64,000 nt of DNA from Symbiodinium natans (GCA_905221605.1 CAJNDS010000746.1:369961-433960), one strand, 5' to 3'; shown: positions 10,024-20,575, numbered from the stretch's first letter. The notes: generated by a model from the letters alone, not told the origin. Translations and numbers: made by a program.

Positions 10024-10740
10024 CTCTCCTGTGGTGAAGTCATAGCCTCGGTCTTTGGTCTACAGCGCATTCAGTAGGGTGCAGGGTTTAGGGTTTCGGG
10101 TTAGCGTGATTATAGAGTTCTTAAGGAAGGGGTTCAAGGGGGGTATGTAACCAAAGGTTCCCTAATACTCGCCACTCGCCACTACTCCCTCAGCTTCCCT
10201 AAGGCTCCCTAAGGTACCTATCCCCGATGAACTCCCCCATCCTAAACCCTGAACCCTAAACCCTAAACCCTAAACCCTAGCCCTAAACCCTAAACCCAGA
10301 ACCCAGAACCCAACCCTATAAAAGGAGCGCCCAGTTGAAGTGCTGGCTGAGTACGGAAGCTATCCAGACTAGGTAGGCCCTACGGAAATTTTCCCTTATT
10401 GGGCTGAATAAAAAAGTTTAGGACGAGATTTCAGAGGTTTTAAGGGCGATTGTTAGCCGATTTGCAGGCCATTGCCAAGCAAAGAAAAGCAGTCTGGGAA
10501 TTGGTGTCTAGCTTTCTGCGTCGGATCCCTCACGCCATAAACTCTGACTCCAAACCCCGCCATACACTCCAGCTCATGAATCTTCTGAGCTAGACCAAAC
10601 CCTAAACCCTATACCCTAAACCCTAAACCCTATGAACCCTGAACCTTGGCCAGTCCACTGAACCATGGTATGCATGAGAGAAGAGCACGAATTCTCAGAG
10701 AGCAGAGATCCCAGGAGGAAACCCCCGCAACTTTTCGAAG
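10024..10740. other. intergenic with short CCCTAAA runs
   Basis: Unique sequence with CCCTAAA runs at about 10240-10310 and 10595-10630. No gene was recognised. Confidence 0.35.
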
Positions 10741-10970
10741 CCCAAACCCTAAACCCTAAACCCTAAACCCCAAACCCTGAACCCCAAACCCCAAACCCCA
10801 AACCCTAAAGCCCTGAGCCCCTCGGTGCACGACGATGCTGGAATTGCCGCTGCCATTCGAATGAGTCTTGCAGCCTGCGGCGAGAGCCACACAAAGAGGA
10901 ACCACGGCTTTGTGTTTGAGGGCTTAGGGCTTAGGGTTTAGGGTTTAGGGGTATAGGGTTATAGGGTTGA
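10741..10970. other. telomere-flanked block
   Basis: A CCCTAAA/CCCCAAA array (10741-10812), a ~108-bp GC-rich unique block, then TTTAGGG units (10921-10970). Confidence 0.6.
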
Positions 10971-11186
10971 GGGTTCACCCCGCCCCCTCCTCCCCAGGTT
11001 AGCAGTAGATCTATGGCGGGGGAGGGTTATAGTCACAGACATAGAGGAGCTAAAGAGGCTCTGCATTTCGAACCCCCGGACATGGACGTGACATGGACGT
11101 CTGTGTGAAGACATCGAAGTCTAAATGTAGAAGAGTTGTGAAGGGTGCAGGGTGTGGGGTTAAGGCGTTTAGGGTTTGAGGTTCTA

Positions 11187-11400
11187 AACCCTAAACCCTA
11201 AACCCTAAACCCTAAACCCTAAACCCTAAACCCTAAACCCTAAACCCTAAACCCTAAACCCGGTCAGGGTTTCAGGCCATGCACTCCAAACACTAAACCC
11301 AAGACCAACAGCTTGAGACCCCGACAGGTTTAGGGTCTGGGGGGCCTTGTGGCTTAGGGTTTAGGGCTTAGGGTTTAGGGTCTAGGGTTTAGGGTTTAGA
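11187..11400. repeat. CCCTAAA array, short block, TTTAGGG array
   Basis: Eleven CCCTAAA units (11187-11262), about 65-90 bp with CCTGAAACC-like remnants, then TTTAGGG units from about 11329 to 11400. Confidence 0.85.
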
Positions 11401-11605
11401 GTCTACCCCAGAAGGCCCATCTACTTCAAGAGGACAGAGTTCTACACGTCCGCAAACCCTACAACGCCGAACAACTCCAAAAAACAAAAACAAAGCCTGT
11501 GAGCCCTGTATAAACCCCTTGGCTTTTAGGCTCCTTATTGTAGTTGCTTCAAAAACCCAAAAGGCTAAAGTCCTAAGGGCCAGCCAGAAGAAAAGCAAGA
11601 CCCTA

Positions 11606-11715
11606 CCCAAAGAGCCCAATATCCCTTCATTAAGGAATATACCTTAAAGCATATTAAGGATCCCTATAGGATTTAAGGAATATTCCTTAATTACGCAATA
11701 TTGGGGCTCTTTGGG
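11606..11715. mobile_element. family A MITE, 2-bp flank TA
   Basis: Complete palindrome, ends CCCAAAGAGCCC and GGGGCTCTTTGGG, TA on both sides (11604-11605, 11716-11717). The extra G in TTGGGGCTC is a private variant, also present in the orphan arm at 11805-11824. Confidence 0.85.
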
Positions 11716-11824
11716 TATAACCCTAAACCCTAAACCCTAAACCCTAAACCCTAAACCCTAAACCCTAAACCCTAAACCCTAAACCCTAAACCCTAAACCC
11801 TTTAGCAATATTGGGGCTCTTTGG
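11716..11824. repeat. CCCTAAA array between duplicate MITE arms
   Basis: About 12 CCCTAAA units (11720-11800), followed by a second copy of the 20-bp arm GCAATATTGGGGCTCTTTGG already present at 11695-11714. The array therefore lies between direct copies of one MITE arm. Confidence 0.85.
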
Positions 11825-11934
11825 TTACTAGACAGGCCGTTAAGTTGGGGTTCTCTGCCTCCGCCCTTCACAGTAGGCTGCTGTGCACTCCAGGGATGTG
11901 AGCCTGCAGCAAGACAGGAGAGCCAAACTCAACA

Positions 11935-12000
11935 TAGGGTTTAGGGTTTAGGGTTTAGGGTTTAGGGTTTAGGGCTTAGGGCTTAGGGCTTAGGGCTTAG
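11935..12000. repeat. TTTAGGG/CTTAGGG array
   Basis: About five TTTAGGG units followed by four CTTAGGG units, a homogenised variant tail. Confidence 0.9.
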
Positions 12001-12179
12001 GAATCTACCGAAGCCCTAAACCCTTGTTCTGAATACAAGGCTACCAAGGCTCCGTGTTGCAACAGGAAGCCCCCGAAAAAAGGGCCCTCGCGTTACTTCG
12101 GCAACTGCTGGGCGGCAGTTTGGGTGGGCTAGAATCGGGTGGTTGAGGAGAGTGCAGTGCATGGCTGGTTCACATCGTT

Positions 12180-12435
12180 CCCTAAACCCTAAACCCTAAA
12201 CCCTAAACCCTAAACCCTAAACCCTAGACCCTAAACCCTAAACCCTGAACCCGAAACCCATTGGCTTCCTTTTTTAGATTCTTGCTCCGCCAAAGTACCC
12301 CCGATGACTGTCTACCTGTGCCGTAGCCGTATTGGCCACAGCAACTCCGACGCCATTAAGTTCAAGGGGTTTAGGGTTTGGGGTTTAGGGTTTAGGGTTT
12401 AGGGTTTAGGGATTAGGGTTTAGGGTTTAGGGAGG
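12180..12435. other. telomere-flanked block
   Basis: CCCTAAA array (12180-12255), ~110-bp unique block, TTTAGGG array (12366-12435). The block contains a weak match to the dinoflagellate spliced leader at 12321-12341 (see findings). Confidence 0.6.
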
Positions 12436-12580
12436 CTGCACGCCGCACTTTACCACACCCTTGGTAGCCCAGGTAACCATTCAGGGGTTGGTTAGCTTAG
12501 GGTTTAGGGTTTAGAGTTTAAGGGAACCTGGAACCGAAACAAAAAGAAACCTCAGCGGTTTCGGGTGTGGGGTGTCGGTC

Positions 12581-13803
12581 TTATTGCTTAAGCAAGCCAT
12601 CGAGCTCAATCGTAGAAACGATGTTCGTTGCAAGCACGCGGCCGTTCAGAAGCACATGCCGACATAGATGCAACTGGCCACTACCTCCGAATGCCAAGCC
12701 ATCCACTTCCTGTTTCCTCCCCTCAGGGGAGGTATCCTCTTGTTGCCCTGGTCCCCCTGCCGGGTCATCCAGGGCCAACTGCCAGACGACGCGGCGGCAG
12801 TCTTTCAATGCAAGAGCCCCATGCCTGCAGGAAGGAAAATGGTAGACTCGATCGAAGTGGGCCGTCGCATATCCATCGCAAGAGCAGAAATTGAGATAGC
12901 CACCTTCGCTGGTACTGAGAATGATCCAATCTCCAGAGAAAATGAAGTCCTGCAAGTACTCCTCAGTTCCTGCAGCGTCTTCGATCCATGCTATGACATT
13001 TGTGTAGCTCAAGCCCTGCTCAGAGGCAAAATCGAACATTCTTTGGAAAGACTGCAGCTGGATGTTTTGCACCACGCGTGTGGGAGAATTGAGACTCCTG
13101 ACCTCGACGCACTCGTTGTCAAGCCCCTGAAAACGCATGCGGTGGCCCCGCCCCACCCCAGCAGAACTAATAAACGACTGAGCAGATAGTAGGCCATCGT
13201 CGCCACGCTTCCAGGAAGTAAGATGGTACAGACAGGAGGCTTCCTCTTTGTTCCGCGTCAGCTTAATGAGAACAAAGTCGCCAACATGTTCCGGCTCCCC
13301 GAGCTCATCCTTCTCCCATCCTATGCGTTCCTAGTTCATGGCTGGGATAATGTTCACAAGTTAAACTGTTTATTCCTTCTAGGGTTTCAGGTACCCTTAA
13401 AAACATGTAACATGGTACCCAACTATGACAAAGGTTCATAGTCCTCAACTATTGCATCCACTTTCTCGGCGTCTGTTAAAGTTGTGATGACCGCCTGCAG
13501 CGTGTCACCATCCCCCACCATCACATCTAAGAGGGTCTGGCTCTCATCCAGAATTCCTATACTCCCCTTAGAACCTCAAAAAAGAATTGTATGTTTAATA
13601 TTCTCTTGGGCTTTATGTAAACAACAATAAAGGTAATTCCCAAGGGGGATATAGATTCTGGCATCTTCTGCCACAAGCTTGCTGATGAACGCCTTTGAAG
13701 CAATCTCGGCTTGCCGCCGTACATCACGGACCGTTGTCTCCGTGTGGGCCGAGATGTGGAAGGTCGTGCCAGCAACCGTGCAGACTTTCAAGCGCAATGC
13801 CAT
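12581..13803 (-). CDS. spliced gene with N-terminal ubiquitin-like domain
   Basis: This is the best host gene in the window. Exon 1 starts at the ATG at 13803 (MALRLKVCTVAGTTF, then TTVRDVRRQ), a pattern like the first two beta strands and helix of a ubiquitin-like fold. A second coding segment (about 13556-13430; ILDESQTLLDV, GDGDTLQAVI) supplies the last strands. Between them is AT-rich sequence with in-frame stops, presumably an intron. A third segment is open from about 13330 to the stop at 12581 (~249 codons, including CLYHLTSWKRGD and DFIFSGDWIILSTSEGGYLNF) with no domain recognised. AG|G acceptors fit at 13557 and 13331, but the simplest GT-AG choice for intron 2 breaks the frame, so exact junctions are unresolved. 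A family A MITE lies 9 bp upstream of the ATG. Function is unknown; a ubiquitin-like N-terminus may suggest a protein-interaction role, which is inference. Confidence 0.6.
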
Positions 13804-13811
13804 GTGATGCA

Positions 13812-13920
13812 CCCAAAGAGCCCAATATCCCTTAATGAAGGAATATACCTTAAATCATATTAACGATCATTATATGATTTAAGGAAAATTCCTTAATTAA
13901 GCTATATTGGGCTCTTAGGG
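13812..13920. mobile_element. family A MITE, 2-bp flank CA, at a gene 5' end
   Basis: Complete palindrome (CCCAAAGAGCCC ... GGGCTCTTAGGG) with CA on both sides (13810-13811, 13921-13922). It would lie in or just before the 5' UTR of the minus-strand gene. Confidence 0.85.
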
Positions 13921-14116
13921 CAAGGGGCGCCAGTGGCAAAAGTTTAGGATTTTCCAAGATCATCCAGGGGTGTACCCCCTTAAATATACCCGGCCCCTCC
14001 AGAAACTGAAAAATCCGTATCCTCGGAATCCCCCCTCACCCAAAAAGGGGACGCCCCCTAACTTTGACAAACCCAAGGCATTGCTTTGTTCAAAGGCTTG
14101 CCCCTAAGCAAAAAAG

Positions 14117-14150
14117 CTTTGGTGGAGAGAGAGAGAGAGAGAGAGAATGT

Positions 14151-14193
<43 letters not shown>

Positions 14194-14365
14194 TGAGACA
14201 GAGAGAGAGAGCGAGAGAGAGAGACTATTTGCCTAAGAACTCCCCGCCACAAAAACATAAATGACAAATATTCTTTCTTATAAGGGCAATATAAGGAACA
14301 GAGTCTTTTGTGTTTTTGGGGTTCTTAAGCAAATGGTAGCGAGAGAGAGCGAGAGAGAGAGAGGG
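14117..14365. repeat. (GA)n microsatellite split by a hairpin element
   Basis: GA dinucleotides with two AATGTGAGACA interruptions (14127-14223), then a family E hairpin, then more GA at 14338-14363. GA sequence on both sides suggests that the hairpin inserted into the microsatellite. Confidence 0.85.
14224..14338. mobile_element. family E hairpin element (TTTGCCTAAGAAC arms)
   Basis: Left arm CTATTTGCCTAAGAACTCCC and right arm GGGGTTCTTAAGCAAATGG are inverted copies around an AT-rich centre. Related copies lie at 22888-22989 and 40363-40453. Confidence 0.7.
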
Positions 14366-14373
14366 GATGATCT

Positions 14374-14530
14374 TAGGGTAGTTACATAGTCCCTTAGTAT
14401 GGGCCCTTAAAAAGGGTACCTCCCCTATATGACCCTTAATTATATACCCTGTACAAATTAAGGGCCCATACATCAGAACCCCTCGAAGGAGGTTAGGGGA
14501 CCGCATTAAGGGTCCATGAAACTAACCCTA
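14374..14530. mobile_element. family F element (TATGGGCCCTTAA)
   Basis: A palindrome-like element with AGGGTAGTTACATAGTCCC at the left, TATGGGCCCTTAAAAAGGG and AATTAAGGGCCCATAC inside, and CATGAAACTAACCCT at the right. Relatives are at 21186-21408 and 56195-56478. Confidence 0.6.
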
Positions 14531-14602
14531 AACCCTAAACCCTAAACCCTAAACCCTAAACCCTAAACCCTAAACCCTAAACCCTAAACCCTAAACCCTA
14601 CA
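14522..14602. repeat. interstitial CCCTAAA array
   Basis: Eleven near-perfect units. Confidence 0.95.
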
Positions 14603-14779
14603 GTAAACCCTAAGCCACCCTGAGGGATGACCAGCGTACCGACCCCAAGCCTGCATTTCAAGGGGTCGATGTAGTCGCACCCCGGGGGATTTGTCGCCCT
14701 AACCCTGGATGAGGGTTCGGGGGGATTTCGGGTTTAGGGGGTTGGGGGTTTAGGGTTTAGGTGCAGACTCCTAAAGCCC

Positions 14780-14962
14780 CAACCCTAAACCCTAAACCCT
14801 AAACCCTAAACCCTAAACCCCTCTTGCATCTAACCCCTTCTTCAGCCCCGATCTTCGCCAAAAGGCGACAAGCCCGACAGTTCCACCTTTAGGGGTTCAA
14901 GGCACAGGGTTTAGGGTTTAGGGTTTAGGGTCTAGGGTTTAGGGTTTAGGGTTTAGGGTTCC
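14780..14962. other. telomere-flanked block
   Basis: CCCTAAA array (14780-14822), ~85-bp unique block, TTTAGGG array (14908-14962). Confidence 0.65.
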
Positions 14963-15257
14963 CATCCTTAGCTGGCTCGCTCCGATTCCTACACATTCAA
15001 CTCCACATACCAAAGCCCTAAACCCTGAACCTCACTGTAACCTCACATGCTTGTATATCCAACCCTGAACTACTGTTTGCTTAAGAACCCCCCTCCCAAC
15101 AAAGAAGACTTTAATCCCTCCTTCCTTATGAGAAGAATCGTTTTTCATGTTTGGGAGGGTTCATCCAAGCCCGAAGCCCGAAGCCCTTGAACCCCAAGCC
15201 TTTCAACAAAAACCGCCCTACGTAAGATCTGCGGCGCCCCAAGTGAACTCCACACTT

Positions 15258-15417
15258 CCCAAAGAGCCCAATACCCCTGAACATACCTTGAATCCTAAGC
15301 CCTGCACCCTAAACCCTACACCCTACACCCTACACCCTAAACCCTAAACCCTAAACCCAAGGATCCTTGTATACCCTCAGACATGTTCCTTAATTCAGGG
15401 GTCTCGAGCTCTCTGGG
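15258..15417. mobile_element. family A MITE with a telomere array in its centre
   Basis: Ends CCCAAAGAGCCCAATA and GAGCTCTCTGGG, with TT on both sides (15256-15257, 15418-15419). Where intact copies read CCTTAAATCCTA then AGG, this one has about 55 bp of CCCTAAA/CCCTACA units (15300-15358). Confidence 0.75.
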
Positions 15418-15542
15418 TTGACCTGCCCACTGAGGGGCGTGCACTTCTTGCCAATGTATAGCCTGCCGGACACAGACTCTAAAGCTTTAGGCTACGGGGG
15501 TTCTCTGAACCCTTGGACCCCAAGCCATAACTTACACTAACT

Positions 15543-15591
15543 AACCCTAAACCCTAAACCCTAAACCCTAAACCCTAAACCCTAAACCCTT
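15543..15591. repeat. interstitial CCCTAAA array
   Basis: Six to seven perfect units. Confidence 0.95.
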
Positions 15592-15706
15592 ATAGGACAG
15601 TCAGGAATCTTGGGGGCAGTCACACTTCGAAGGCGCTTCAGATTGTGGGATTCGATCTAGTATAGGGACCAGTTCACTAGAATGGGCATTTGGGTCGAGT
15701 ACAGTT

Positions 15707-15810
15707 CCCTAAGGGTCCATGTACCTCATTATTTTATACTTGGGCCTTAAAGTACCTCCTATACTCTAGGGCCCAAGTATATAATCAGGAGGTACATGGA
15801 CCCTCAGGGG
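15707..15810. mobile_element. family B MITE (intact)
   Basis: Palindrome with CCCTAAGGGTCCATGTACCT at the left and AGGTACATGGACCCTCAGGG at the right, centre TTAAAGTACCTCC. Confidence 0.8.
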
Positions 15811-16136
15811 TCTAGTGTTCAAAGTACCTTGTCTATACTATAGGGGCGACCAGAGAATAGTATTACCAAATACTTGGGGCCCCTTTGTACGGGGAAGTGG
15901 CGACAGTCGCTACTGTCTAGCTACTGTCCGGGGTTCGGGGCTCAGGATGGATAGATTTTAGGGCTTATAGGGAGTACTAACCTATATACACTCGCAAGTA
16001 TCTAGAAGAAAGTCGACACTCACAAAATTGCATCATTCCGCCAAAGGTCTGTAATCTGAAACAAAACCCATAGGAACGTAGGACTCAGGGGCGCACGAAG
16101 AAAGAAACCAAAGAACCTTAAGCGAAAGAAATGGAA
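15811..16136. other. unique intergenic sequence
   Basis: No gene or repeat was recognised beyond partial family B-like words near 15820-15880. Confidence 0.35.
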
Positions 16137-16174
16137 ACCCTAAACCAATAAACCCTACACCCCAAACACCATGC

Positions 16175-16425
16175 ACTAAACCCTAAACCCTAAACCCTAA
16201 ACCCTAAACCCTAAACCCTAAAGCCTACATCCTTCAGAAGATCCACTGCCGCGACCCGCAACGGCATCTGACGCATGGGATTGTAGCTCCAGCTCAGAAT
16301 CATCAAGTTGAAGCTGCTCTTGTAGGACCCCCTTTCCCTCATGGCCTGCTTGTTTAGGGTTTAGGGTTTAGGGTCTAGGGTCTAGGGTTTAGGGTTTAGG
16401 GCCTAGGGTTTAGGGTTTACGGTTT
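16175..16425. other. telomere-flanked block, exon-like
   Basis: CCCTAAA array (16175-16222), unique block 16226-16351, TTTAGGG/TCTAGGG array (16353-16425). The block is open in two minus-strand frames, one rich in helix-formers (VLQEQLQLDDSELELQ). The minus-strand upstream edge reads AAGCAG|G, an acceptable acceptor. The neighbouring block 16440-16572 is also open on the minus strand, so this array could be an intron. Confidence 0.35.
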
Positions 16426-16699
16426 TAGGAAAGCGTCGTAGCGGAACATGCCTTCCACCCTGGAGGCACCACCGGCCCCTTCCTGAATGGGCAACGCCTC
16501 TCCATGCCATTGAAAACATCGTGGGCCAGGATCTTCTCCACGTTCTGCTGCAGCTCCGCAGTCCCCGAGGGTAACCCTAAACCCTAAACCCGAAACCCTA
16601 AACCCTAAACCCTAAAGCACAGTGGGAGGGCACGAGCCTTCTTGGCCGTTTTGGGCGCCATGCTGGCGCAGCACGGGTGGCGGGATCTGCAATTCTGCA

Positions 16700-17335
16700 A
16701 GCCAAACCTCGAAACCCTAAACCAAACCCTAAGCCCCTAAACCCTGAAACCCTAAACCCCTATACCCCTCAACCCCCTGAACCCCTAAACCCTTAAATCC
16801 CCCTGAACCCCTAAACCCCTAAACCTCTAAACCCCTAGACCTCTAAACCCCTCTAAACCCCGTAAGCCCGAAAACCCTAAACCCCTGAACCCTGAACCCC
16901 TACACCCCTGAAGCCCAAACCCCTAAACCTAAACCCCAAAACCCCTAAACTCCTAAACTCCTAAACCCTAAACCACCTAAACCCCCTAAACCCCTAAGCC
17001 CCTAAACCCCTAAACCTCTAAAACTCCCTGAACCCTCAAACCCCTAAATCCCTAAACAACTAAACCCCTGAACCCCACAACCCCTAAACCCCCTAAAACC
17101 CCCCTAAACCCGCTAAACCCCCTAAACCCCTCAACCCTAAACTCCTAAACCCTCAACCCCTGAACCCCTCAACCCCTAAACCCCTAAACCCCTAAACCTT
17201 TAACCCAAACACCCCATAACCCCAAAACCCCAAAACCCCAAAACCCCTGAACCCCCAAAACCCCTAAACCCCTACACCCCCTAAACCCCCTAAACCCCTA
17301 AGCCCGAATTAAACCCTAAACCCGAAACCCTCGCC
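16700..17335. repeat. long degenerate CCCCTAAA octamer array
   Basis: About 600 bp dominated by CCCCTAAA with CCCCTGAA, CCCCCTAAA and CCCCAAAA variants; this octamer form is rare elsewhere in the window. Confidence 0.9.
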
Positions 17336-17427
17336 TGCAAGAGGAGCGCGGCACCCAGAGCGCGACGGGGGCCCACCAGCGAAATCCTGCGGAGGTGCCT
17401 GCCGCAAAGGGCTTGGGATTTAGGGCA

Positions 17428-17510
17428 TTCAGGTTTAGCGTTTAGGGTTTAGGGTGTAGGGTCTAGGGTTTAGGGTTTAGGGTTTGGGTTTAGGGCTCAG
17501 GGTTTAGGAA
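17428..17510. repeat. degenerate TTTAGGG array
   Basis: About ten units. With the preceding octamer array it encloses a ~90-bp GC-rich block (17336-17427). Confidence 0.85.
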
Positions 17511-17696
17511 TTTTCAGGGTTTGCGTAGGGCTTAGGGAATTCGGGGTTTAGGATGCATAATAGGGTCAGGGCCTGGCGCTTCGGGGTTTAGGCTTTACAT
17601 TCAGGCTTGAGGGGTTAGGCTTGGGCCGGGAATGCAGGGAGGTGACGCCAGCTAAACGCAGGTTTAAATAGGGGCCCAAAGTTGGACCCTAAACCC

Positions 17697-17797
17697 TACT
17701 TACTTCTAAAAAGAACCATGGGAAAAGAGGTTCAACTCATTTTTTCCTACTAAATAAGGAAAGTCAGAAAGTGTAAAGTTCAACCAATGGCTGTGTA
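17697..17797. mobile_element. family J hairpin element
   Basis: CTTACTTCTAAAAAG at the left and CTGTGTAAG at the right, with AGAGGTTCAACTC and AAAGTGTAAAGTTCAACC inside; a relative of 4670-4785. Confidence 0.5.
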
Positions 17798-17819
17798 AGC
17801 CTAAAAAATCCGAAAAGCC

Positions 17820-18115
17820 CCAAACCCTAAAACCCTAAACCCTAAACCCTAAACCCTAAACCCTAAACCCTAAACCCATGAAGCCTAAACCCTAAACCCA
17901 TGAAGCCTACTTGGCGATCGCTTGCTTGGCAAGTACCTCCCCCCCCCAAACTTCAACATGAAAGCCCTGAGGCTTTGAGGGTTTAGGACTTAGGGTGGAC
18001 TCTAGGGTTAAAACCCTAAACCCTAAACCCCAAACCCAAAACCCCAATCCCCAAACCCCAAATCCCAAACCCTAAACCCCAAATCCCAAACCCTAAACCC
18101 TAAACCCCAAAACCT
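17820..18115. repeat. CCCTAAA and CCCCAAA arrays
   Basis: CCCTAAA array at 17820-17910, ~90 bp of unique sequence, then mixed CCCTAAA/CCCCAAA/CCCCAAT units at 18007-18115. Confidence 0.85.
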
Positions 18116-18194
18116 TGAGGATCCGCAGGGGCCTCGAAAGCACCTTTCGGAGCTCTTGCTGCATCTGGCCGATGTCGGCCAAAGATGGAGCACC
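18116..18194 (-). other. candidate exon between CCCTAAA arrays
   Basis: The minus strand is open and translates to a helix-like segment (LADIGQMQQELRKVLSRPLR). Possible GT donors follow CGAAAG and CTCAAG. No homology or transcript support is available. Confidence 0.3.
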
Positions 18195-18217
18195 ACCTAA
18201 ACCCTAAACCCTAAACC

Positions 18218-18322
18218 CTCATAGACTTTAAAAGGGTACTTCAGTTGCCAACTATAAGTGTGGCTATAACTCACTTATAAGCCCCTCAAGTACCCTAATA
18301 GCGTCAATAATTGGGTTAGAAG
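18218..18322. mobile_element. family G hairpin-like element
   Basis: Contains AGGGTACTTCAG, GGCTATAACTCACTTATAAG, CCCCTCAAGTACCCTAAT and AATTGGGTTAGAAGTACAGC. The inverted version of the same words is at 49970-50068. Confidence 0.5.
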
Positions 18323-18330
18323 TACAGCTA

Positions 18331-18438
18331 CCCTAAGGGTCCATGTACCTCATCATTATAGACTTGGGCCCTAAAGTCCCTGTAAGGAAGTACTTTAAGG
18401 CCCAAGTCTATACCAATGAGGTACATGGGCCCTTAGGG
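18331..18438. mobile_element. family B MITE (intact)
   Basis: CCCTAAGGGTCCATGTACCT at the left and GAGGTACATGGGCCCTTAGG at the right. It directly follows the family G element. Confidence 0.8.
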
Positions 18439-18469
18439 TTAGACTTTATTAGGGTGAACTTGCGGGCTT

Positions 18470-18565
18470 TGGGTTTAGGGGGTGGGGGGGTGGTGGGGTT
18501 TGCGGGGATGGGGGGTGGGGGGGGGGAGGGGGGGGTTGGGGACCGGGTTTTGGGGGTTTAGGTTG
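18470..18565. repeat. extreme G-rich tract
   Basis: Almost 100 bp of G runs broken by T, TT or A. Overlapping ORFs on both strands (GGGG/PPPP-type peptides) are composition artefacts. Confidence 0.7.
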
Positions 18566-18722
18566 GGGCCTGTTTCAGGTCTAGGGCTGAGGGATGTAGA
18601 AGGGGGTTGGCTTCTGCAAGTTGGTGTGCAGAAGGGTTCGGGTTTTTTTTGTTGTTCACGGCTTGGGCTTTGAAGGGACTCTTTGGTACAGTGCTTTTGC
18701 AAGTCGTTCGGGGGTCTGTCTA

Positions 18723-18833
18723 CCCAGATCTTCCAAAACCCCTTAGTTCAGGAATATACCCTAATTTATACTAAGGATCAGATATTATGAACTAAGGTAA
18801 ATTCCTTCATTAAGGGGATTTGGAAGATCTGGG
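18723..18833. mobile_element. family A variant MITE (CCCAGATCTTCC arms), flank TA
   Basis: Ends CCCAGATCTTCC and GGAAGATCTGGG, with TA on both sides (18721-18722, 18834-18835). The core resembles family A, with TTAGTTCAGGAATATACC. Confidence 0.75.
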
Positions 18834-19014
18834 TAGGGTTGAGTTGCGCGGCTTACGGTTTGAAGGTTTAGGGTTAGTATATAAGGGTAGTTCCCTTTGA
18901 GTCCCAAAATACTACGGCGCCTTATCAAAAGCCCCCCCCCCCCCAAAAAAAAAAAAAAGGGACACTAATGTAGACAAACGCCCTATAGGACGAAAACTGA
19001 TGTCTGCTACCGCT

Positions 19015-19155
19015 CAGGGTTTGGGGTTTAGGGCCTAGGGCTTAGGGTTTAGGATTTAGGGTTCGGGGGTGCTGGGGTAACCCTAAACCCTAAACCCTAA
19101 ACCCTAAACCCTAAACCCTAAACCCTAAACCGTAAACCGTAAACCGTAAAGTAAC
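19015..19155. repeat. TTTAGGG units directly followed by a CCCTAAA array
   Basis: Degenerate TTTAGGG units (19015-19060) are followed within ~20 bp by CCCTAAA units (19079-19130) that grade into CCGTAAA. Confidence 0.9.
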
Positions 19156-19425
19156 ATGGCTTATAAGGGGCCGTCGAGCTGTTTGCATGTTGGTGGTGTG
19201 AGGCGTCGCAGGCCTTTTCATCCTTTTCTTCAGGTCTCAGGATGGAAGGTGTGGAAACCCTAAACCCTAAACCCTAAACCCTGAACCTTTAACCCTTAAC
19301 CCTAAGACCCTAAGCATGAGTTCGAGGCAACACCAGGCCGAAAGCCCCAGGCCGCGGCCCCAAACCCTAAACCCGCAAAGCCGCAACCCCACAAGCCTCT
19401 GCTGTTTAGGGTTTAGGGTTCAAGG

Positions 19426-19985
19426 GTTGCCCTAAACCTTGTTAGTCAGTCCCAAACGCTATGCCCACAAACCTGCACAAATAGAATGAATAATGCGAAT
19501 TATCAGCCCATAGAGGCGCGAGTTCCAAAACTCCCAATCAAGAACTGGTAGCCCCATGGGTTCATGCACTTATATAGAAAAGCTACCCTCGCACAGTAGC
19601 GCCCCCTTCAAGGTCTCCAAGTATATGCTACATGATGTTCGTTATATTAGCATGCTCGAAAAGACATCCCGTATATGCACATACCAACATCTTTAGGGAA
19701 GCCTATGTACACTCGCCAAACCACAAACCCAGACCATACTTCATATAGAAATCCAAAGCCCTAAGCCCGAAACCCTACACCCCAATCTTCTATGTAGGTA
19801 AGAGAACCCTGTAGAATATCCTAATGAATTCAACCCCCTAACCCCTACACCCTAAACCCCTGCATCAGTACATGGGTAGTTCTCTAAATTCGTCTCGCAT
19901 TCTTTTCACCTACAGAATACGACACCCTTCCAACAGGGCTGCCACTAAGGATGCAAAATTCGAGAAATAGCCACATAACCCCTGT
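19426..19985. other. unique intergenic sequence, no gene seen
   Basis: About 560 bp of ordinary sequence with no convincing ORF, repeat or hairpin. Confidence 0.4.
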
Positions 19986-20164
19986 AGGGCCCTAAACCCT
20001 AAACCCCAAACCCCAAACCCTAAACCCTAAACCCTAAACCCTAAAACCTAAACCCCCGTTTAAGTACAGAAGCCTCTTGAAAGGGTAGGCAGAAACCCCT
20101 AGTCGACCGGGTGCCCCGCGGCATTCGTCGACCAATGCAGCCTGGTGCAAGCAGGACGAGACGT

Positions 20165-20575
20165 TTGAGGGCTTAGGGTTTTAGGGTTTAGGGTTTAGGG
20201 GTTTAGGGGTTTAGGGCTTGGGGTTTAGGGCTTAGGGTTCAGGGGTCGAGGGCTTCGGGGTTTCAGGGGTTTAGAGTTTAATTCGGGGTTTTAGGGGTTG
20301 AGGGCTTTAGGGGTTTTAGGGGTTTGGAGGTTTAGGGGTTGAGGGTTTTAGGTGGTTTAGGGCTTGATAGAGTTGAGGTTTGAAGTAAGGTTTAAGTTTG
20401 GGGGCTTGGGGGCTTGATGGGTTGAGGTTTTTCGGTCTAAGTTTGGGATTTCAGGGTTTAAGGGGTTTAGGGTTTAGGGGGTTTAGGGGGTTTAGGGGGT
20501 TTAGGGTTTAGGGTTTAGGGTTTAGGGTTTAGGCTTTAGGGTTTAGGGTTTAGGGGGTTTTATGGTTTAGGTCCG
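20165..20575. repeat. long degenerate TTTAGGG array
   Basis: About 410 bp of G-strand units (TTTAGGG, TTTAGGGG, TTTTAGGGG and TTTGGAGG variants). With the CCCTAAA array at 19990-20055 it encloses a ~108-bp block. Confidence 0.85.

Noticed and set aside
12567-13189. Plus-strand ORFs opposite the ubiquitin-like gene
   Set aside because: They mirror the minus-strand exon and show no domain; the minus strand gives the coherent protein.
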